Shown piece after piece: positions 33,200-45,302 of a stretch of DNA of 64,000 nucleotides. The position numbers were made by a program, and so were the translations under genes. Numbering within the stretch: the stretch's first letter is position 1; each line of letters opens with the position of its first letter. This DNA comes from Paguma larvata. Lineage: Eukaryota > Chordata > Mammalia > Carnivora > Viverridae. The notes beneath the pieces were generated by a model, which saw only the letters and a program-made list of their open reading frames with translations, was not told the DNA's origin and searched no databases. The DNA lies in NCBI GenBank assembly GCA_030068075.1, contig CM057839.1:21245167-21309166 (forward strand). The letters are read 5' to 3'.

Positions 33200-33350
33200 T
33201 TTTTTTTAAGTTTATTTATTTATTTTGAGAGAGAGCTCCATGGTGTCAGCACAGAGCCCAATGCGGGGCTCAGTCCCGCAATCATGGCATCATGGCCCCG
33301 ACCAAAATCAAGAGTCAGACGCTCAACTGACTGAGCCGCCCAGGCACCCC
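33200..33350 (-). mobile_element. Internally deleted CAN-SINE, minus strand
   Basis: T-rich tail complement and gagagagagc, then an immediate jump to tggtgtcagcacagagccca. Most of the GA-rich body complement is missing. Right end ctgagccgcccaggcacccc. Flanks atatttctt and acatttctt may be a diverged target duplication. Confidence 0.9.
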
Positions 33351-34484
33351 GAGACATTTCTTATTCATCTCAGTCTCCCCTGCTTCAAATACAGTTGCCA
33401 ACAGGTAACAGGACAGTATCAATTTAGGATAACTTAAATTTACATCTATATTTAACTCACGGTAATGCTCTCTTAAAATTATTTTATACTTTACCCCCTG
33501 ACTCTTCCCCATGTAACATTTTCTTGTTCAGGGGGACCATGTCACTAGCGTATTTATGATTTTAAATATGTCAAGATGTGTATTCGTAGCTTTTAAAAAT
33601 CGAGGAACAGTTTTGCCAGGTAATTAGAGATGGCTGCTGTCTACTCTCTAATTTCCTTTATTGTTAGGCGTGTAATGAAATGCAGTGATACAGAGAAATA
33701 TGAAGCCATTCTGATGATTTCTTCTTTTTGGGCTCTCAGTATTCTTATTTTTATTTAAAATACAGGTATATATAACATTAGTATCGTTAAAACTAATTTT
33801 GCTTAGTTTTTGCCGTACTTTCATAGTACTTCCATCGTTAATTGTTTCTATTCCAGTTGTTCTTGTATCTTTCTTAAATCCCACCTAACAATAGGCAAGA
33901 TTTTGTTGTCTTTCCTTAATAATATTTGTTTTCTGTTTCACTTTAAAAACTTTAAGTTCCTCTACATAGAAGGAGAATTCCCAAGTCTGTCCTACAAATC
34001 ACTGACTAGATTTTCTGCAGTGACAATTCTGCTCTCTATTATAATAAACAGCAATAATTAGATATTATGTCCATCAGCTTCATGACAGTTTTCTATCTTT
34101 CCTGTAACTTCTTTTACATCTGGCTCCTCATTAACTTTCTTACTGTTTTTAATTTGCTCTCCTATGGTTTTATGTTGTTTCATAGTCCTTTTTTTAAATT
34201 AAATTCTACTTAAAGCCAAAATCAAATGTTCCCTAAAAATTACTTGTATTATCCATTTTCAATATCTGTTTTCTCTTCCTAAAATTGTAGAACTTTCAGC
34301 TGATTCCATTTAGGATTTTGTGTTTGTATACCTTCTTGGTTTGAGGTATATTTGTATTTTATTTGTTTTAATTCTTTCCTCTTTCTACTTAGTTTATACG
34401 AGGAATGGACTCTGGAGCACTAACCACATAACAATCTTCTCTTTGGTTTCAGTGTTATCCACCTGTGTGCTGGTGGAATTTTCT
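33351..34484. other. Unassigned T-rich sequence
   Basis: Strand-asymmetric T-rich text that could be an antisense old LINE relic, but I recognise no diagnostic block. No gene evidence. Confidence 0.3.
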
Positions 34485-34909
34485 CTCTTTTTTAAAATAT
34501 TTGTTTATTTTGATAGACAGAGGAGGGTAGGAGAGAGAGAGCGACAGAAAGAGAACCTCAAGCAGGGTCTGTACTACCAGCGTGGAGCCTAATGCAGGAC
34601 TCAAACCCACAAACCATGAGATCCTGACTTGAGGTGAAATCAAGAGTCAGATGCTTAGGGGCTCCTGGGTGGCTCAGCCGATTAGGTATCAGACTCTTGA
34701 TTTCAGCTCAGATAATGATCTCACAGTTCATGATACCAAGTCCTGCATTGGGCTCTGTGCTGAGAGTGCAGAGCCTGCTTGGGATTGTCTCTCACACACT
34801 CTCTCTCTCTCTCTGCTGCTGCTGTTGCTTGAACTCTCTCTCTCTTTCTAAACAAATAAATAAACATTAAAAGAAAGAGTCAGATGTCTAACAACTGAGC
34901 CACCCACGT
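34485..34909 (-). mobile_element. CAN-SINE (host), split by a second SINE
   Basis: The left part (34485-34657) is a reverse SINE from the tail complement to aagagtcagatgctta. The missing head complement resumes after the inserted SINE as acaactgagccacccacg (34891-34909). Confidence 0.93.
34658..34874 (+). mobile_element. CAN-SINE inserted inside another SINE
   Basis: Forward copy starting ggggctcctgggtggctcag, with a (CT)n/ctgctgctgttgctt body and tail aataaataaacatt. The host sequence aagagtcagatgctta (34642-34657) is repeated as aagagtcagatgtcta (34875-34890), a 16-bp target duplication. The younger of the two by nesting. Confidence 0.96.
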
Positions 34910-35082
34910 TCTTTTATACTTCATACAGAGAATTTGGGGTCATTGATAGAATAATTTTAGTATTTCAAAGACTGGGGAGAGACAGCTAAAACTCTTAAGC
35001 CTCATTAGGAGAACATTATTTGCTACACTGACACTTTTTCATTTCTTCTTTTGTTGGTTTTTAAAGCGAACCAACAACCAAG

Positions 35083-35345
35083 ACAGCATAGCATAGTGAG
35101 GAGCTCAGTAGCCTTGATGTGAAGTCAGGCTCTACCAGCTAGTAGCTTGGGACTTTAGTAAGGTTTTCTCACCTGTCTGCTTACAATTCCTCATCTATAA
35201 AGTGATGATAAACAGAAGATTCTATCATAGCATTGAGATAAGAATTAGTTAATATAAATGCAAAGTGCTTAGAACAGTCTACCAGAAAAAGGACTCTTAT
35301 TTGCCATTAGCTATTATTATTGTTATCATTATTATCAATACTATC
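35083..35345 (-). mobile_element. MIR SINE, near full length, minus strand
   Basis: gtgaagtcaggctctaccag, gacttta..ctcacctgtctgc, ctcatctataaagtgatgat, gagataagaattagttaata and caaagtgcttagaacagtct follow antisense MIR order almost end to end. Confidence 0.8.
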
Positions 35346-35629
35346 AGAAAGAAGTAAATATTTTCCTGTATCCTGCATTTTTTCCCTTTATTGGCAAGTT
35401 CAACTTCACATTCTTGTCTGGTTTTTTTAGGGGTAAGCTCTTTATCATATCACAATTTTGCTGAGCATACCTACTATATATGACCCCAGAGATCGTCCAG
35501 TGCTTTTGCCTAATACTTCTCATTTCAGAAACTACTATTAGTTAATTCAAATATAGTTCTCCTCCTAGTCTCCACTATCTACCTCTCCCTTTGATATTAG
35601 CCCTATAAATTAATTTATGCCAGTGTTAT
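35346..35629. other. No gene or repeat recognised
   Basis: Short unassigned stretch. Confidence 0.4.
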
Positions 35630-35648
35630 TTGTTTGGGTTCTTCAAAA

Positions 35649-35849
35649 ATTTGTTTAATGTTTATTTATTTTTGAGAGACAGATCATCAGTGGGAGAGGG
35701 GCAGAGAGAGAGGGAGACACAATCCGAAGCAAGCTCCAGGCTCAGAGCTGTCAGCATAGAGGCCGACATGTGATTTGAACCCACGAACCATGAGATCATG
35801 ACCTGGGTTGAAGTCAGATGCTTAATCGACTGAGCCACCCAACCGCCCC
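35649..35849 (-). mobile_element. CAN-SINE with 19-bp target duplication
   Basis: Full reverse copy ending atcgactgagccacccaacc. Flanks ttgtttgggttcttcaaaa (35630-35648) and ttgtctggattcttcaaaa (35850-35868) differ at two bases. Confidence 0.95.
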
Positions 35850-35868
35850 TTGTCTGGATTCTTCAAAA

Positions 35869-36395
35869 CTCACTTGCTAGCAATGCTGTATTTTTTTTCT
35901 TGAGAGACAGGGCTTTCATTGGTGCAGAATGTGAGAGGAATTTCTCAGTTATTAATATGGAGACAAATAACACTTTTATAGAATAAAGCTTTTTGGTATT
36001 TTTCTTTTCATATTATGTGTAATGTCAATGGGTATAAGGGAGGGGGCAATTAGCGGAGAAATCAAATACTATATTCCTCATATGGCCTATTTGTCCAGAA
36101 GTATGAACAAGCGAAATTATAAATTGATGTATCTAACACAGAGAAACAGGGATATCCTGTATTATTTTCCAATAGTATATTGTGTTCTCAGGCTCATAAG
36201 TTTAGTTTTCCAACCATGTATAAGAATTTACCCCATATCTAGCTTTACACCATTGATTACAGAGGGTAAATATATATGTGCTCTCCCCGTGGATGAACTT
36301 CCTGTAATCAGGGAGAGAAGGAAACTACATAAGCCAGTATTCAGAGGCAAGGTAATCACCAATTAAGATAAAGACTATGGAGGACATAAAAATAG
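35869..36395. other. No gene recognised
   Basis: Contains one of the longer frames of the window (114 codons, plus strand, 36022-36366). It has no recognisable domain, no methionine or splice context that stands out, and no neighbours. Most likely chance. Confidence 0.35.
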
Positions 36396-36399
36396 ATAC

Positions 36400-36765
36400 T
36401 GTAATGGAAAGTAAAGAGAGCATTCACCAGACTGATTACTGGGTTCTCCATGGCCTTCAGGAATGAGAAGATGGGTGGTACAGGGGGTTGACCGGTGGAA
36501 GTAGTCAGCTCATTTGAGACTTGTAGGCCGCAGCATGGAGTTTGAATAATGCAGCGTTTTGCTAGCTATATGGAAGAATTTTAAGCCTGCATTATTTATT
36601 TATTGATTGATTATTATTTTTTTATTTTTTAACAGATCACTCTTGCTAGTAGCTATTGTGCAGAGAATTATTAAAGTACTGAGGCAAGGGATGTCCTAGA
36701 GGGGATAGAAGCAATTGTACTATTTAGTTGTTTACTAAACGGGACCACCCTAGAAGAGTAACAGG
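36400..36765 (-). mobile_element. L2 fragment, minus strand
   Basis: gagaagatgggtggtacagg, tggaagaattttaagc, then aacagatcactcttgctagt and gatgtcctagaggggataga. These are blocks of the antisense L2 3' ORF region in the right order. Confidence 0.5.
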
Positions 36766-37555
36766 TATAAAAGCAATTTTTGGTACGTAGCTAACTGCAT
36801 TTTCCTTGAGAACATGTAAAACTTGACTTCCTGTTATTGCATCCAGCAAACATACCCCACCAAAAATAGTGATTTAAAGGATTGTCACAAATTGATTGAT
36901 ACTGTTCTTATATTATTACCTTCTTTTTCCTGTTTTCTTTTCCTTTCCTAATTTGTTTCCTCTTCGTTTTCTTTTAATATGTAGGCAAAATTTGGAAAGA
37001 CAAGCAAGCAGATCTCCATTTTCCCATTGTACAAAATGCATCAATTATATTAATGATTATACTGGAAATCAATAGATTCCAAGGAAGGAGAGTCATTGGT
37101 GCCCATCAAGTGTTCTTTTAACTATTGTTATGCTTTTTCAATTTTAAATAAAAATATCTTTAAATAGTTCTTTATAAAAGAACACAAATTAATTACCCAG
37201 AGAAAATCAATACAACTTGATATGGCTCCTGAGTTTCTGGAATCTGCCGATTTCTAGTATTTGGGAAAACATGAGTTGTCAAAATTAAGGCACCTATTGT
37301 TGCTGTATTTCTCATATTTACACCACAGAAGTGCTCTTCCTTTTTTTCTCCTTTTTTGCTGAAAAGATAATGGATAGAAGGCTTTTTTTTTTTTTAAAGA
37401 GAAGCCTGAAATTCTGGAATGTGTAATAAATAGTAACAGTTGAAATAAATCTGTGCTTAGATCTTCTGAAAATAAAGTATGCATCATAGAGCATTTTTGG
37501 TGACTTTGCCTGATTTTTTTTTTTCTTTTTTAGGAATTACATCTACATTTTCAAA
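36766..37555. other. No gene or repeat recognised
   Basis: AT-rich unassigned sequence with T runs near 37383 and 37518. Confidence 0.4.
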
Positions 37556-37559
37556 TTCT

Positions 37560-38275
37560 ACCCTGCATCCTTGCATTCTCCAGAGAGATATTTTTTTCTT
37601 AAAGCGTGAATCTGATGCCATTTCTCTCTTGTTTTAATCCTGCAACAATTTATCATTGCAATGAAAATAAATTACAAATCCTATTATAAGAGTCCTTACC
37701 TCGGGTCACCACCCTTCTCAATAACCGTGGTCCGGAAGTATTGGTTTGTTCCCTGCCTATTTCTTAAGCACTTTCGACTCTGATCCAGGTTCTTTGTTAA
37801 CTGGGCTCTTTCACCCACTACAAGTTCAAAACTTTTACATTGGCTGTTGTCAAGAGCCTGGCTGCCCCAGAAAGTGGACCAAGCTTTCAGATGTATCTCA
37901 GGGCCAGCAGCTGGTATTAGACTATTCATATAATATCAACAGCCCTGTGTATTAGCATTTTTTCTTATCTTGACAATGTGTTCATTCATATCTCTGAAAT
38001 GCATCTTCTCAGAAAAAATTTCCATAGCGGCCCAAGATAAAGCAGACTGTACCCTCGGTGTTAAAACTATCTTACTGCCTTGCTTTATTTTATTCGCTGC
38101 ACTTGTTAACATTTGAATTTATATTTTTCTATTTACTTTTAAGTGTGCTTATTTTCTGTCCTATAACAAGGCAAACAAGTATAGAGCCTTAGTCTGCCTG
38201 GAACACCTCAGCATTGGACATTGGGCCCACCAAGTACTGTGCACTTAACAAATATTATAGAGAGAAGAATGAAGG
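37560..38275 (+). mobile_element. L2 fragment, plus strand
   Basis: Starts in the L2 3' ORF region (aaagcgtgaatctgatgcca near 37601, cctgcaacaatttatcattg near 37640) and ends in the 3' tail (gtactgtgcacttaacaaat near 38233). Long but diverged. Confidence 0.5.
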
Positions 38276-39000
38276 AAGGAAAGAATAATTAGATTCACAA
38301 TCAAAACATAAAATTAGAATTGGGCAGTGTTTGAAAGTGTCATCTAGATCAGATTGTGCCATCTGCAGTGTGATTTTGTATGACTTGGAGAGGCGAGAAG
38401 ATTTTGCACAATTTAAAGGGCTGTAAAATAAAGAAGAATATATGACAGATCGCACGTGGCTTGCAAAGCACAGACTATTTACTCTCTGTCCTTTATAGAA
38501 TAGGTTTGCCAATGCTGTTCTAGATTAAGGCCTCACTGATGCAGGTGTTCTCTGAATGGATTTGGATTACTTTCTGCTTCAATTTCTTCCCATGAAAGGA
38601 TAGGGAATTGGATTAGGAGATCTCTTAATTCCCTTTACTTTAGACCTTTGATAATCCTTCTGAAAGGTGAATGGTGAAAACATAGATAACACAGCTACAC
38701 CACTCCTACGTTTCTTAGTCTCCTGGCTGATAGGGGACAGAATAGAGAAAGTGAATGAGAGTGAGTACATGTGAGAATTTATAATGGTGATTGCGTGAAG
38801 TAAGGCATCACTCCAAAGAAGCTGAAGCAATGTAGTCACCATCTTGAACTTCAAAAGATCTATTGCATCCAAACCCTACCCAAGTTAAAATACAAATCTC
38901 TTTTCCTCAATCCTTGACATGTATATCCGGTTGTTAACATGCACATAAGATATATATGAGAAAAGTCAGCGATTAATTAGAATGACATTTTCATATAGAT
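38276..39000. other. No gene or repeat recognised
   Basis: Unassigned. A 97-codon minus-strand frame (38579-38872) without recognised similarity. Confidence 0.35.
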
Positions 39001-39004
39001 GAAA

Positions 39005-39388
39005 AGCAGGGTTCTGTCTCCAGTCTGTCTGGGTTCAAAAACTGGCTGCACCAATTACTAGATACGTGTTTCTGAGCCCACTTAACCTCTCTGTATCTCC
39101 ATTTGTAAAAATCTAGAAAGTAGTGATAATAAAGTTTCTACCATAGAGAATTGTCAGGAAAGCTAAATGTGTTAATATTTTTTAAAATTTATTTGTTTAA
39201 ATTCAGGCTAGTTAACATACAGTATAGTATTGGCTTCAGGAACCCAGTGATTTATCTCTTACGTTTAATACCCAGTGCTCATCCCAGCAAGTGCCCTCCT
39301 TAATGTCTGTCACCCATTTATTTTTAACATGCTTAGAATATGATGCCTGGCATGTAGTATGTAGTACATATCTTGGCTAAATGAAATC
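39005..39388 (-). mobile_element. MIR SINE, minus strand, split by an L1 3' end
   Basis: The left part has gggttcaaaaactggctgca, taacctctctgtatctccat and gaaagctaaatgtgttaat. The right part resumes with acatgcttagaatatgatgc and ctggcatgtagtatgtag. Between them lies the L1 3' end at 39180-39325. Confidence 0.8.
39180..39325 (-). mobile_element. Severely 5'-truncated carnivore L1, minus strand
   Basis: T-rich left end (the poly(A) complement), then ttcaggctagttaacataca, gtattggcttcaggaaccca and gtgctcatcccagcaagtgc, the typical 3'UTR terminus of carnivore L1 in reverse. Only about 145 bp of the element was inserted, within a MIR. Confidence 0.85.
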
Positions 39389-39985
39389 ATTGCACACTTT
39401 CTTTATTGTTTATCATCTCCCTTAGGTAATAAAATCGTATGACAAATAATGCCGAGCTACAATCATATTTTCGCATATTTCGGAAACATAACATGCCTAG
39501 TGGAGGTTGCATAAGAATTAACCTTATGTCAAATTCCACAGTTAGTTCATTGTGTGAGATGACATATTTGTTTTAAAATTGTTTTATCATCGTTAGAAAA
39601 GAAAGTTCCGCTTTTTCATTCCCATAAATTCAAAATGAAAATGTAACTTCACTTTCAAAACAATTTTAATTTAACACAACAGAATAAAAGAGCACACAAT
39701 TGTTTCCTGACCAGTTGGTCATAATTGTTCTTTAACCGTTTTCGCCGCAGGAAAACACAACAAAGAACAGACCTAGAATATCTTTTTGAGGGAGAACGTT
39801 TCTAATATGACAAATAATAATATACTTCAAATGTTCTTTTTCTTCTTTGTTGTCTTTGCTATTACAGCTATTATTCTAGTTTAAAAAAAAACAATAAAAA
39901 ATATTAGAACAGAGACTTGACCCAGCAACAGAACAATCTACATAAGACTCACTTCCTGTAAGAGTCATCTATTAAATGCCGTCAA
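39389..39985. other. No gene or repeat recognised
   Basis: AT-rich unassigned sequence. Confidence 0.4.
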
Positions 39986-39989
39986 TATT

Positions 39990-40730
39990 TGATGATCCCA
40001 AATTTTATCTCTGCAACCTGAACCCCCCATTTCACTTGCAGTCCTGTGTCTCCAACTCACTCCACCCTAGATGTACTAGTCTTCTTATTCTTTAGGGCTT
40101 CTGGCACACTGATGCCTCAAGGCCTTGGCATTTGTCTTTGCCTTCACTTTTATTTCATTATTTTTTTTAACATTTATTCATTTTTGAGAGACATAACATG
40201 AGTGGAGAGGGGCAGAGAGAGAAAGGGAGACACAGAATTTGAACCAGGCCCTAGGCTCTGAGCCATAAGCACAGAACTCAATGCAGGGTTCGAACTCATA
40301 AACCGTTCATGACCTGAGTCAAAATCAGACGCTTAACTAACTGAGCCACCCAGGTGCCCCTTCCTTCACTTTTAATTACAAGACTCATTTTTTTTTTATC
40401 TCCTTAAGGTGCTCATTTAAAGGTCTTCTCTATGAGGTATTTCTGACCCCTTTTAAAAATAACACACCACACACAAACACACCTGCACCTGTTTGTCTCC
40501 ATGCCACCCATACTCTTCGATAAACTATCTATTGTATTTACATAGTTGATATTGCATGAATCACTGTATTAGTGTATAAAGACTATGAAGGCAATGTGTT
40601 TTGGTTGGTGTTTTAATTGTTGTTGTTATATTGTTACTGTTGTTATTGATTCTTTCTTCTTCTTCGTTTATTTTCCTACCATAGATCCTTAATAAATACA
40701 TGATCAATTAATGAATAACTGATTAAAAAA
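39990..40730 (+). mobile_element. L2 3' region, plus strand, split by a SINE
   Basis: tgatgcctcaaggccttggc (40110), aggtcttctctatgaggtat (40421), and tccttaataaatacatgatc..atgaataac (40686-40718) match L2 3' end order. A CAN-SINE interrupts it at 40153-40360. Confidence 0.6.
40153..40360 (-). mobile_element. CAN-SINE with 12-bp target duplication
   Basis: Full reverse copy ending taactgagccacccaggtgc. The flank ccttcactttta occurs at 40141-40152 and 40363-40374. Inserted within L2. Confidence 0.95.
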
Positions 40731-41640
40731 GAAGACTTATACATTTATTCCACACAGATTCACTATCTCTTAGTATACGGTAGGCCCAAGGTATGCAGAG
40801 TTTAGAAAACAGGTCTTGCTTTATTTGTACTTACATGATTGCAAATGGCCTTTGGTTGTATGGGTTCTTAAATCTCTCTTTATTGTTTCCTTTTTTCTGT
40901 TTACTTTCATTCATTGACACTTTTTTTCCAAATGGTCTTCTGGAACCAGTTAAGTAAATATCTACTTCTATTGTGTAAAGCCTCAGGCTGAAGGGGAGCC
41001 AAAAACTTTGTTACTTGGAGGTTACAGGTGGTGAAAGAAAAGCATGTTTCATTTTTATGTAGTTCTAGGTGAACAGTTAATTTATGATGATCAGAGATTG
41101 CTAGAAAAATCTCAAAGTACATTGTTAAAAACTAATTGTAACCCAGGAGATTTAGGTACAAAAATTTGAAATGCTCAGAGATTGCAGAGGACTTCAAATT
41201 CATTGGAGTGACATAGGTAGCTTCTGTTTCCTTACCACGGAATGACACTTCAAACTTGCTGGCCAACTAGAGTGCATGTCGTTCTCATGAGATGCCTGAG
41301 CTGTTCCCTAAAAAATGTGGAACCATCAGAATAAAAAGAATGATCATGTTAAGTTAAAATAGAAAATAAATTAAGGCAGGAACTAAAATCTAATTAAAAC
41401 TGTTGAAGATAAAAATATAACATCTGAAAATTCACATTCCAAAACCAGAAAGATTTTATATAGTTTTACATAGTTGTAGCCACACTCCTCAATGACACAA
41501 ATGCAACAGGAAAAGAAGTACAAAGCTCAGAGATAAGATTATAGAACCCATTCCTTAATTATCTGTTGATTAAACTTTAAGACCTTTATGGAATGACCTA
41601 GGTAGCAACGTTTCATATGCAGAAATTTAGATTGCTGCAG
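40731..41640. other. No gene or repeat recognised
   Basis: AT-rich unassigned sequence. A 71-codon minus-strand frame near 40907-41122 has no recognised similarity. Confidence 0.35.
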
Positions 41641-41659
41641 TTGCCAGATACAAGGTTTT

Positions 41660-41905
41660 AAAATGTGGGGGACTTTTAAATCCCCCAAATTTTATATATA
41701 TAAAATTTGATGATTAGGGATATATATATATACATATATATATATATTTACACACACATACACACGTACACATATATATACACACACAGACATATATACG
41801 TATATATATATATATACATACACATCAAATTATATGTATATATGTGTGTGTATATATATGTGTGTGTGTATATAATATATATATATTATATACACACACA
41901 CTTTG
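41660..41905. repeat. Palindromic AT/CA-rich microsatellite block
   Basis: Begins with an inverted repeat of G5/C5 around 41668-41686 and a 24-bp perfect palindrome at 41686-41709. It continues as mixed (TA)n, (CA)n, (TG)n runs to about 41905. The plus-strand tyrosine/isoleucine-rich frame here is only the repeat translated. Confidence 0.92.
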
Positions 41906-42845
41906 GGACATCATTTATGTAAGCAAACTCGCTATATAAATCTCAAACCTGAAAATACTGTTACTATCATTTAGTGTAATGGTCCTCTCTTTTCTTTTCT
42001 CTTTCTCACATATATATGAGATTTATTTTGTATATTTTATATATTTATACATTATATGTTATACATCTTTTTCTATATTTTGTATATGTATATGTACATG
42101 TGTATGATATACACATAAATAGTGATAAACAGAAGCCCTACCTTATCCACAGTTTCACTTTCTGATGTTTCAGGTACTTGCAGTCAACTGGGGCTCATGA
42201 TCATCCTTCTGACACAATGTCAGAGGTCAGTAGCGACCTAGCACTATATCCCCGTGCCTGCATCCTTCACCTCACTTTATCTCAACACATAGCATCTGAT
42301 CATCTCATACCATCATAGGGAGAAGCGTGAGTACAATACCGTAAGATAGTTTGAGAGAGAGAGAGACCAAATTCTTATAACTTGTAGTAAAGAATATTGC
42401 TGTAATTGTTCCATTTTATTATTAATTGCTGTTATTAATCTCATACTGTGCCTAATTTATAAATTAAACTTTATGATAGGTATGTATGTGTAGGGAAAAG
42501 CATAGTGTGTGTAGGATTCTGTACCATACACAGTTTCAGGCATCTGCTGGGAGTCTTGGAACATATTCTGTGTCCTCATGGGCACAACTGTGGAAACGAT
42601 AGTGATAAATAGCGCGTATATATACTCACTGTCACATCCAGCGCCTTTCTTGGTGAAAAGTCTTATTATAAAAACAATGCTGCTACTAATAGTCAAATAA
42701 GTACTCACTATGGGGAGGAAAAAACACAGTAGAAATCCAACTTCTGTTTCCACCTCTCGCTAGGGAAAGGAACTGCTATTAACTGAATATCTATTATATA
42801 TTAAGTCTGTAGCTTGTATACATTGTTCTATCAACCACAGTCCAG
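41906..42845. other. No gene recognised
   Basis: AT-rich, with TA-rich text to about 42120. The minus-strand 98-codon frame (42457-42753) is unassigned. Confidence 0.35.
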
Positions 42846-42861
42846 TCAAGAAAACTTTTGA

Positions 42862-43069
42862 GGGGCACCTGGGTGGTTCAGTTGGTTAAGCATCTGACTC
42901 TTGGTTTTGGCTCAGGTTATGATCTCATAGTTTGTGTGTCTGAGGCCCAGATCAGGGTCTGTGCTGGCAGCTCCCCTTCCCTGCTCTCCATCTCTACCCC
43001 TTCCCTGCTCGCTCTCTCCCTCTGTCTCACTCTCTCTCTCTCAAAATAAATAAACATAAAAAAAAAATA
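42862..43069 (+). mobile_element. CAN-SINE with 14-bp target duplication
   Basis: Starts ggggcacctgggtggttcag and ends ctcaaaataaataaac plus an A tail. Flanks aagaaaacttttga (42848-42861) and aagaaagcctttga (43070-43083) differ at two bases. The central body is shortened after gctggcag. Confidence 0.95.
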
Positions 43070-43083
43070 AAGAAAGCCTTTGA

Positions 43084-44730
43084 AACACTAGTTATCTTAA
43101 GAGACAGATTATTGTGAGAAAATGATTAAACTAGTCATAGAATACAAACAAAATGAGAACACTGAGTTAACACAGTAACTTTAAGAAGGAAATATCACCC
43201 TAGAGACTCAGAGAAGAAAGCGAAGAGGTGGGTATATCAGAACCTAGAAGAGACGGGCGGGGGGGGGGGGTGTCTTGGGGATCTGCAGCTCACACCTATG
43301 AAGGAATAGCATTGTCTAGTGTGAGCTGAGAATGCCATGAAAGCTGGAAATTAGAATCAATGAAAAGACGAGGGCAAAGTGCCGAGGCAATGCTGACAGT
43401 TATAGCAAACAAACAGGAGGGGGTGTCTCTTCCCTCTTCCAATCTCTCAGTCTGTTTACCCCTTTGAGTAGAACACCACAAGGAATGATAAATGGTAACT
43501 GTGGTTTCTGTAGTCATTGTTGCAGTTATGTAACATAGAGAATCGAAGGCTGGATTGGAAGAGAGGAGCAATAGCTTAATAATTGGTGTATTGATAATAA
43601 ATATACAAATATAACTTGCAGGTGTTTAAAGACTCATTTATGTTACCTCTCCAATAACGGCTACCAGAAATGTTCTATCAATACCCCCACCTTTACTACT
43701 GAGGAGCTAACTTCCTTAATGACATAGCAGTTCAATTCTGTACGATTTAGATACTTAGAGTTATTGAAACACATTTTTAGATCTCACAACTTCACCTTTT
43801 TTGTTTCATATTTTCAATTTCACATCTTGTTCAAAGTTTTCCTCTCTCAGATCCAATCCCCTACGAGTGCAAACCTGGAGATTAATGGGAGCCAAAAATC
43901 TGCTCTTTCATGTGCCCCCTCATCTTCCTTTGCTTGCCATTCAGGTTCCGAAGGCACCATCTATTAGGGGGAAACAAATGTCATCTCCTCTTATGGCTCT
44001 CTGTTATAAATTTGGTCTTCTACTTGGTTACTCATAATTACTTTTCTAGTCCATTTTCTATTTTTTCAGTTAGGACGTCCTGCTGATAAAAGCTGAATTC
44101 TGATTAGTCTGAGCAGGTAATGTTCGTCCATTGACAGTTCCAAAAAATTTCTGGCTGTCCTCAGTGGAAGTGCCATGGCAAATTAAGCAAGTGCCCTTTT
44201 GCCCTCTGCTCGTTTCGTGCCTCACAGACCTATGTCTGCTGTTCTTTGTGGCCTGCAGACCTGAGCCTTATGAGCAAGAGATGGATCCATTATCTGGGAC
44301 TCTTCAGAACTGAGTTTTGATGAGTGTCCTTGTCTTCTCTTCTCCTCATTATCCCACCCACCAAACCTCACCCGTGGTTTTGTCGATTTATGGTAGCCCC
44401 TGGACATTGGAATAAACATTAGAATATGTAAGACATGAGACATTCTCTTGATGTTTCTCTCCCTTGGAGAAGGAAAGGAGAAGGGAGAGTTTCTGTTTAT
44501 GAATGGTGCCCTACTCAAAGGCCATCCCTGGTCCTCTTCCATTTTAGCACTTATATTCATTCACCCAGGTGGTGACACAGGTGGTGGTAGAGCTGTTTCT
44601 GTTGAAATCGTTCCTCTAAGATTGCCTTTGGGACTTTAGCTGATTCTAACAGATGGTAGTTCCCTAGGTTTTTAGCTCTGGACTCATTACTTTTTGTTCT
44701 CGGTTACGGGACTTGTGTCCAATCCTGGGA
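43084..44730. other. Repeat-poor unassigned block of about 1.6 kb
   Basis: Moderate GC for this window, no recognisable repeats, and a G run of about 11 at 43260-43270. The 112-codon minus-strand frame (44222-44560) overlaps plus-strand frames and shows no known domain. Confidence 0.35.
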
Positions 44731-44734
44731 ACTC

Positions 44735-44915
44735 CACCCAACGCAACTCTGTATACATGAACTCATTTAATCACCACAACCATGCACACTGTGTTATTAT
44801 TACTCCATTCTAAAGAGGGGAAAACTGATGGTCAGTTCTGCAACTGGTAAATTAGAGATCTAGATTTAAGATAAATCCAAGTCTCATCAAACTCAAGCAC
44901 TTTCCACTTTTTGGT
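44735..44915 (+). mobile_element. MIR SINE, plus strand
   Basis: tacatgaactcatttaatca, ttattattactccattctaa, caactggtaaattagagatc and cctcatcaaactcaagcact-like text follow MIR order. Confidence 0.7.
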
Positions 44916-45129
44916 CTCTTTGAGAACACTGGCCCAGCCTTCAGAACATCTAAGGAACACATATTTGACCAGTTTGGAAAGGGATATAAATGAAATAATT
45001 CCAACAGTGTGGAATCTCTAGAGATTAACAGAAATGGTGAGGAGTGGGATGTCTGTCTATAGTCACTGACTAAAATGAGGAATATCTAACTAAAATTTCC
45101 ATTTTTTAATTTTTTAAGATTTATATATT

Positions 45130-45302
45130 TGAACTGGTTACTGAATCTTTTTGCACCCAAGTTCTTCAATCATAAATGGGAAAAATAATGTTTTTCCTTC
45201 ATAATATTATTGTGAGGATTTAATCTGATATACATAAAGTCTTTTGAATGTTGTAGGGCACAGAATAAGCACTCAAATAATGGGGTTATTATTATTATCA
45301 TC
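45130..45302 (-). mobile_element. MIR SINE fragment, minus strand
   Basis: gttcttcaatcataaatggg, attattgtgaggatttaatc, and gggcacagaataagcactca follow antisense MIR order. Confidence 0.75.

Noticed and set aside
36022..36366. 114-codon plus-strand frame
   Set aside because: No known domain or signal and no supporting context. A frame of this length is expected by chance in 64 kb of six-frame sequence.
39180..39325. Regulatory promoter at the T-rich/L1 junction
   Set aside because: The block is fully explained as the reverse complement of a carnivore L1 3' end.
41707..41922. Tyrosine/isoleucine-rich frame
   Set aside because: Microsatellite translated. No coding meaning.
43260..43270. G-quadruplex from a run of about 11 G
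   Set aside because: A single uninterrupted G run with only one nearby short G group. It does not give four separate G tracts, so it is treated as a simple repeat.
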